From the NCBI GenBank assembly GCA_945877035.1, contig CAMCQH010000016.1, positions 1 to 36,401 on the forward strand: 36,401 nucleotides of DNA, in the 5' to 3' direction. The notes below the pieces were generated by a model that searched no databases, was not told the DNA's origin, and saw nothing but the letters and a program-made list of their open reading frames with translations. This DNA is from an uncultured Clostridium sp. (GTDB lineage Bacteria; Bacillota; Clostridia; TANB77; CAG-508). Made by a program: the position numbers and the translations under genes. Positions 32,821 to 36,401 of this stretch are shown here, piece after piece; within the stretch, counting starts at the first letter, position 1; the number at the start of each line of letters is the position of its first letter.

Positions 32821-35499
32821 TTATTTTTTTAATCTTTCTTCAACTTTAGAAAGCATATCTCTATATTTTTCAAGTTTATCTTTTTCTTCTTGTATTTTCT
32901 TTTCAGGTGCTTTATTCACAAATCCTGAATTTGAAAGCATCTTTTCACATCTTGCAACTTCTGCTTCTAGTCTAGTTTTTTCTTCTTCTAATCTTTTTCT
33001 TTCTTCCTCCATATCAACTAAATCTTCAAGTGGCATATATAATTCAATTCCATCTTGTAAAATACTTATTGCATTTTCTGGTATTCCAATTTTATCTTTT
33101 TGAACTATTATTTTTTCTCCAAATCCTAATTTTAATATAAAATCTTTTGCTTCCCATATTTCATTTTCATATTTTTCTGTTACAAATATTAATTCTGATT
33201 TTTTAGATGGATGGATGTTCATGTTTGCTCTTACATTTCTAATATCAACTATTATTTGTTTTAATTTTTCAACTGTTTCTTCTTCTTTGTCAAATACAAA
33301 TTCTTTTCTTATATCAGGCCATTTAGCAACTATTATATCTTCTGTTCCAAATACTATTAAGCTTTTATATATTTCAGCTGTAACAAATGGCATAAATGGA
33401 TGTAATAATTTAAGTGATGATGCTAAAATATGATTTAAAACATCTGTTACTGAAATTTTTTCTTCTTCATTGTCACTATAAATTCTTGGTTTTACCATTT
33501 CTATATACCAATCGCAGAACTCGTTCCAAATAAAGTTGTAAATATTGTCAAGAGCTATTCCTAAATCATAGTTATTAATATTTTTTGTTACATCAACTAC
33601 TAATTTATCAAATTTATTTAATATCCATTTATCTTCTATTCTAAAGTATTCAGGATTATAAGCTTTATTTTTTTCAAATGCCTCATAACAGAATTTTCTT
33701 ACTTTTTCCTCATCTGCTGAATTTGCTATTACGAATTTAGCTGCATTCCAAATTTTATTTGCAAAGTTTGATGCTTGGTCTAATTTTTCTGGCATATATC
33801 TTATGTCATTTCCCATTGTTGTTCCAGAAAGTACTGAAAATCTTAAGCTATCAGCTCCATATTGGTCTATTATTTCGATTGGGTCAATTCCATTTCCTAA
33901 AGATTTTGACATTTTTCTACCCTGTGAGTCTCTTACTATTCCATGTACTACAACATCTTTAAATGGATTTTGATTTGTTAATTCTAAGCCTTGTGTCATC
34001 ATTCTTGAAATCCAGAATGTTATAATATCATATCCTGTAACTAATGTGTTTGTTGGATAGAATGTTTTATAATCCTCTGTTTCTTCATTTGGCCAACCAA
34101 GTGTTGAGAATGGCCATAATGCTGAACTGAACCATGTATCTAGTGAATCTTCATCTTGATGTAATTTAGTTGAACCACATTTTTCACATTTTTCTGGCAT
34201 TTCTTTTGCTGCGTGCATATGTCCACATTCATCACAATAATAAATTGGAATTCTATGTCCCCACCATAATTGTCTTGATATACACCAGTCTTGAATATTG
34301 TCTAACCAATTAAAGTACATTTTTTCATATCTTTTTGGTACAAATCTTACTTGCGTCTTTCTAACAGCATCTGCAGCTCTTTTTGCTAAATCCTTCATGC
34401 TTACGAACCATTGCTCTGATATTCTTGGTTCTATCGTATTATGGCATCTATAACATTTTCCAACATTATGAGTATAATCTTCAATTTTTACTAAATTTCC
34501 TAATTCTTGTAATTTTTCTACAATTAGTTTTCTAGCATCTATTGCTTTCATTCCTTTATATTCTGGAACTAAATCTCCCATAATTGAACTGTCATCAAAT
34601 ACTTCAATAATTTCTAGGTTATGTCTTAATCCAGCTTGATAATCATTTGGATCATGTGCTGGTGTGATTTTTACACATCCTGTTCCAAAATCTTTTTCTA
34701 CAAATTCATCTGCAATTATTGGAATCTCTTTATTCATTATTGGTAATATACATTTCTTACCTACTAAATCTTTATATCTTTCATCATCTGGATGTACTGC
34801 TACTGCTGTATCTCCAAGCATTGTTTCTGGTCTTGTTGTTGCTACAATTATATATCTATCTGGCTCACCTGCAATTTGATATCTTATATGCCACAAGTGT
34901 GATGCTTCATCTTCATATTCAACTTCTGCATCAGATATTGTTGTATGACATGATGGACACCAGTTTATCATCTTTTTGCCTTTATAAATTAGTCCTTTAT
35001 TATATAAGCTAATAAATTGTTCTAAAACAGCCTCTGATAATCCTTCATCCATAGTAAATCTGTTTCTATCCCAGTCGCAAGAACAACCTAATCTTCTTTG
35101 TTGTTTTTGGATAGTTCCACCATATTCTTTAGTCCAAGCCCATGCTCTTTCTAAGAATTGTTCTCTTGTTATATCAGCTTTTGTTATACCTTCTTCTTTT
35201 TTCATTTTTTCAACAACTTTTACTTCTGTTGCAATAGCTGCATGGTCTGAACCCGGAAGCCATAAAGTATTGTATCCTTGCATTCTTTTAAATCTTATTA
35301 AAATATCTTGTATTGTATCATCTAATGCATGTCCCATGTGTAATTTTCCTGTTACATTTGGTGGTGGCATCATTATACAATAACTTTCTTTTGTTTTGTC
35401 CATATTTGGTTTAAAGTATCCTTTTTCTTCCCATACTTGATAGAGTTTTTCTTCAAAATCTTGTGGGTTGTACTTGTCATTTAATTTTTTATTTTCCAT
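32821..35499 (-). CDS. valS: Valyl-tRNA synthetase
   Basis: This 892-aa class I synthetase charges tRNA-Val in the cytoplasm. Motifs are PPPNVTGKLHMGH (HIGH signature 54-57), the editing domain with TTRPETMLGDTAVAVHP, paired zinc-like cysteines in CPSCHTT, CYRCHN and CDECGH...CEKCGS, KMSKSLGN (about 529) and a C-terminal coiled coil (EEERKRLEEEKTRLEAEVAR to VEERLKK). ATG 35499 is chosen over the frame-open 35604 because GGAGG is 7 nt before it. Expression is controlled by the upstream T-box. The 35500-35627 spacer holds nothing beyond AT-rich inverted words. Confidence 0.97.
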   Translation of the reverse strand: MENKKLNDKYNPQDFEEKLYQVWEEKGYFKPNMDKTKESYCIMMPPPNVTGKLHMGHALDDTIQDILIRFKRMQGYNTLWLPGSDHAAIATEVKVVEKMKKEEGITKADITREQFLERAWAWTKEYGGTIQKQQRRLGCSCDWDRNRFTMDEGLSEAVLEQFISLYNKGLIYKGKKMINWCPSCHTTISDAEVEYEDEASHLWHIRYQIAGEPDRYIIVATTRPETMLGDTAVAVHPDDERYKDLVGKKCILPIMNKEIPIIADEFVEKDFGTGCVKITPAHDPNDYQAGLRHNLEIIEVFDDSSIMGDLVPEYKGMKAIDARKLIVEKLQELGNLVKIEDYTHNVGKCYRCHNTIEPRISEQWFVSMKDLAKRAADAVRKTQVRFVPKRYEKMYFNWLDNIQDWCISRQLWWGHRIPIYYCDECGHMHAAKEMPEKCEKCGSTKLHQDEDSLDTWFSSALWPFSTLGWPNEETEDYKTFYPTNTLVTGYDIITFWISRMMTQGLELTNQNPFKDVVVHGIVRDSQGRKMSKSLGNGIDPIEIIDQYGADSLRFSVLSGTTMGNDIRYMPEKLDQASNFANKIWNAAKFVIANSADEEKVRKFCYEAFEKNKAYNPEYFRIEDKWILNKFDKLVVDVTKNINNYDLGIALDNIYNFIWNEFCDWYIEMVKPRIYSDNEEEKISVTDVLNHILASSLKLLHPFMPFVTAEIYKSLIVFGTEDIIVAKWPDIRKEFVFDKEEETVEKLKQIIVDIRNVRANMNIHPSKKSELIFVTEKYENEIWEAKDFILKLGFGEKIIVQKDKIGIPENAISILQDGIELYMPLEDLVDMEEERKRLEEEKTRLEAEVARCEKMLSNSGFVNKAPEKKIQEEKDKLEKYRDMLSKVEERLKK

Positions 35500-35627
35500 T
35501 TTTATTCCTCCTTTCACTTCGCTCCGTTCATCGTCATCCAAAATTTTTTTCAAAATTTTGTCTGCCAAATTTTGAGTTCCACTAATGCCCTTTTTGTACC
35601 ACATGTTGTTTTTACTTATAATTCTAA

Positions 35628-35894
35628 AAAGCTCACCCTTATTGCTATTGCAAAATAAGGGCGAGTTTCTAACTCACGGTACCACCTTAATTATTATCTA
35701 TTTTTTATTTTAGATAACATCTCATTTAGCTTTAACGCAGCTTGTACGGATAATCTTAAGTTTATTTTCAGATTATCAACTCCAAAGTTACTTTCCATTT
35801 ATCTTAATTTCAGAAGCTTACAGCCTATGACTTCTGTTCTCTTTAAATTGGTGTTTAAATGTACTTCCTCTTTTTCCTTGTTTTTATTTATTAT
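35628..35894 (-). promoter_or_regulatory. T-box leader (valine-responsive) with terminator
   Basis: On the minus strand the T-box core AAGGTGGTACCGTGAG lies at about 35674-35689. It is followed by the terminator stem CTCGCCCTTATT/AATAAGGGTGAG and TTTTT (about 35628-35668). The upstream Stem I region (about 35760-35880) has AGAGGAAGTAC on one side and a GGAAAGTAACTTTGG loop with a GUA valine triplet, a plausible specifier. Uncharged tRNA-Val would stabilise the antiterminator and switch valS on. Confidence 0.88.
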
Positions 35895-35900
35895 GGAATA

Positions 35901-35929
35901 ATTATATTACTTTTTATTCTTTTTGTCTA
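35901..35929 (-). promoter_or_regulatory. valS T-box promoter
   Basis: On the minus strand TAGACA (35924-35929) and TATAAT (35901-35906) are 17 nt apart; transcription should start near 35894. Confidence 0.75.
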
Positions 35930-35944
35930 GTAATTTTTTAGAAT

Positions 35945-36280
35945 TTAATACCAATATGCTAATTTTAAGAATGAGTTTACTAATTTTGTTTGTTCTTCAA
36001 GTTCTTCTTCAGTAGATACATTGTATTTTTGCGCTTTAATATTTCTTGAATCTAATGTCCATAAAAATGCTTTTAGTTTTGGAAATCTGTTGACACTTTC
36101 TTTCATAAATGACATTAGGTCACATAACTTTTTATATAATTCGCTTTGTTCCTTTTCTGCTTTATTGTATTTATCTATATCTGCGATTAATTCAAATGGC
36201 TTAGCTATCTGAATCCTATAACTATCCTTATCAATTGATTTTATGAAGTTTTCATAGCTTTCACAAAAAATTCTATACAT
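35945..36280 (-). CDS. Hypothetical protein, 111 aa
   Basis: This is not recognised. It is a helical, charged cytoplasmic protein: MYRIFCESYENFIKSIDKDS, then ELIADIDKYNKAEKEQSELY and a Leu-rich end. ATG 36280 is preferred over GTG 36292, but the SD (AGTGAG) is weak for either. It has its own promoter and is read toward the valS leader. The function is unknown. Confidence 0.6.
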   Translation of the reverse strand: MYRIFCESYENFIKSIDKDSYRIQIAKPFELIADIDKYNKAEKEQSELYKKLCDLMSFMKESVNRFPKLKAFLWTLDSRNIKAQKYNVSTEEELEEQTKLVNSFLKLAYWY

Positions 36281-36303
36281 TGTATTTCTCACTTTCTAGT
36301 GAT

Positions 36304-36332
36304 ATTATATACTTTAAGTCTGTTTTTATCAA
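36304..36332 (-). promoter_or_regulatory. Promoter of the 111-aa gene
   Basis: On the minus strand TTGATA (36327-36332), 17 nt, TATAAT (36304-36309). The last bases of the window contain an AAAAGAG/CTCTTTT hairpin (near 36377-36394) that belongs to an unseen neighbour. Confidence 0.7.
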
Positions 36333-36401
36333 TAATTTATTAAATACTAATAGTGTAAAATGGTTTCGGATACTAGAAAAGAGAAACTCTTTTTTGATAT
36401 A

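Overview
The window looks like a very AT-rich, low-GC Firmicute of the Clostridia type, probably a gut lineage. The signs are strong AGGAGG ribosome-binding sites, TTGACA/TATAAT promoters, a T-box leader in front of valS, LexA, an LPXTG-type surface protein and the standard code with TGA as stop. No species can be named from the sequence alone.

Left chromosomal part (1-9875). A GNAT acetyltransferase runs off the left edge. A long palindromic element (714-903) and a small unknown gene follow. Next comes a compact abortive-infection locus: a near-consensus promoter, a short RNA of two tandem hairpins with matching CCUAYGG loops, a terminator-like U tract, then an Abi_2 (AbiD/AbiF) protein with a HEPN R-x4-H motif. 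This has the layout of an RNA-antitoxin/RNase-toxin module. After it lie a 1-Cys peroxiredoxin, a DUF1540 protein, a zinc-ribbon protein, a heterodimeric ABC exporter with one degenerate ATP site, a HAD phosphatase and lexA.

Integrated element (9876-26750, about 16.9 kb). It sits in the 3' half of a tRNA-Leu(UAG) gene and is bounded by a perfect 54-bp direct repeat. The copy near lexA is the displaced 3' end, and the copy at the right rebuilds the intact tRNA. The right end carries a tyrosine integrase, an excisionase-like protein and a small HTH protein. Integrase arm-type sites (TGTTAGAAAA, pairs 22 bp apart) lie near both ends. Cargo at the left end is a RloA-RloB (AbiL-type) defence operon with a third, DUF6414-like gene. 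The middle holds an HTH replication-type protein, a RusA-like resolvase, a frameshifted winged-helix protein, many small unknown genes and an HD phosphohydrolase. Three of the genes here share one promoter plus hairpin leader. Further right are a GH144-like protein, an operon of CutA-like fragment, MATE-like transporter and histidine phosphatase, and a DUF6076 protein. I see no relaxase or type IV secretion genes, so the element is better called an integrative (possibly mobilizable) island than a complete conjugative element.

Right chromosomal part (26836-36401). An LPYTG-anchored surface protein is followed by a secreted protein and an internally duplicated unknown protein. These last two look richer in G+C than their neighbours and are probably foreign. 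A D-Ala-D-Ala carboxypeptidase follows whose C-terminal domain is cut off by a frameshift. Then come a strong palindrome, valS with its T-box leader, and a small unknown gene.

Two RNase- or nucleotide-centred defence modules (the Abi_2 locus and RloAB) and several undescribed small-gene or leader families are the most interesting content.
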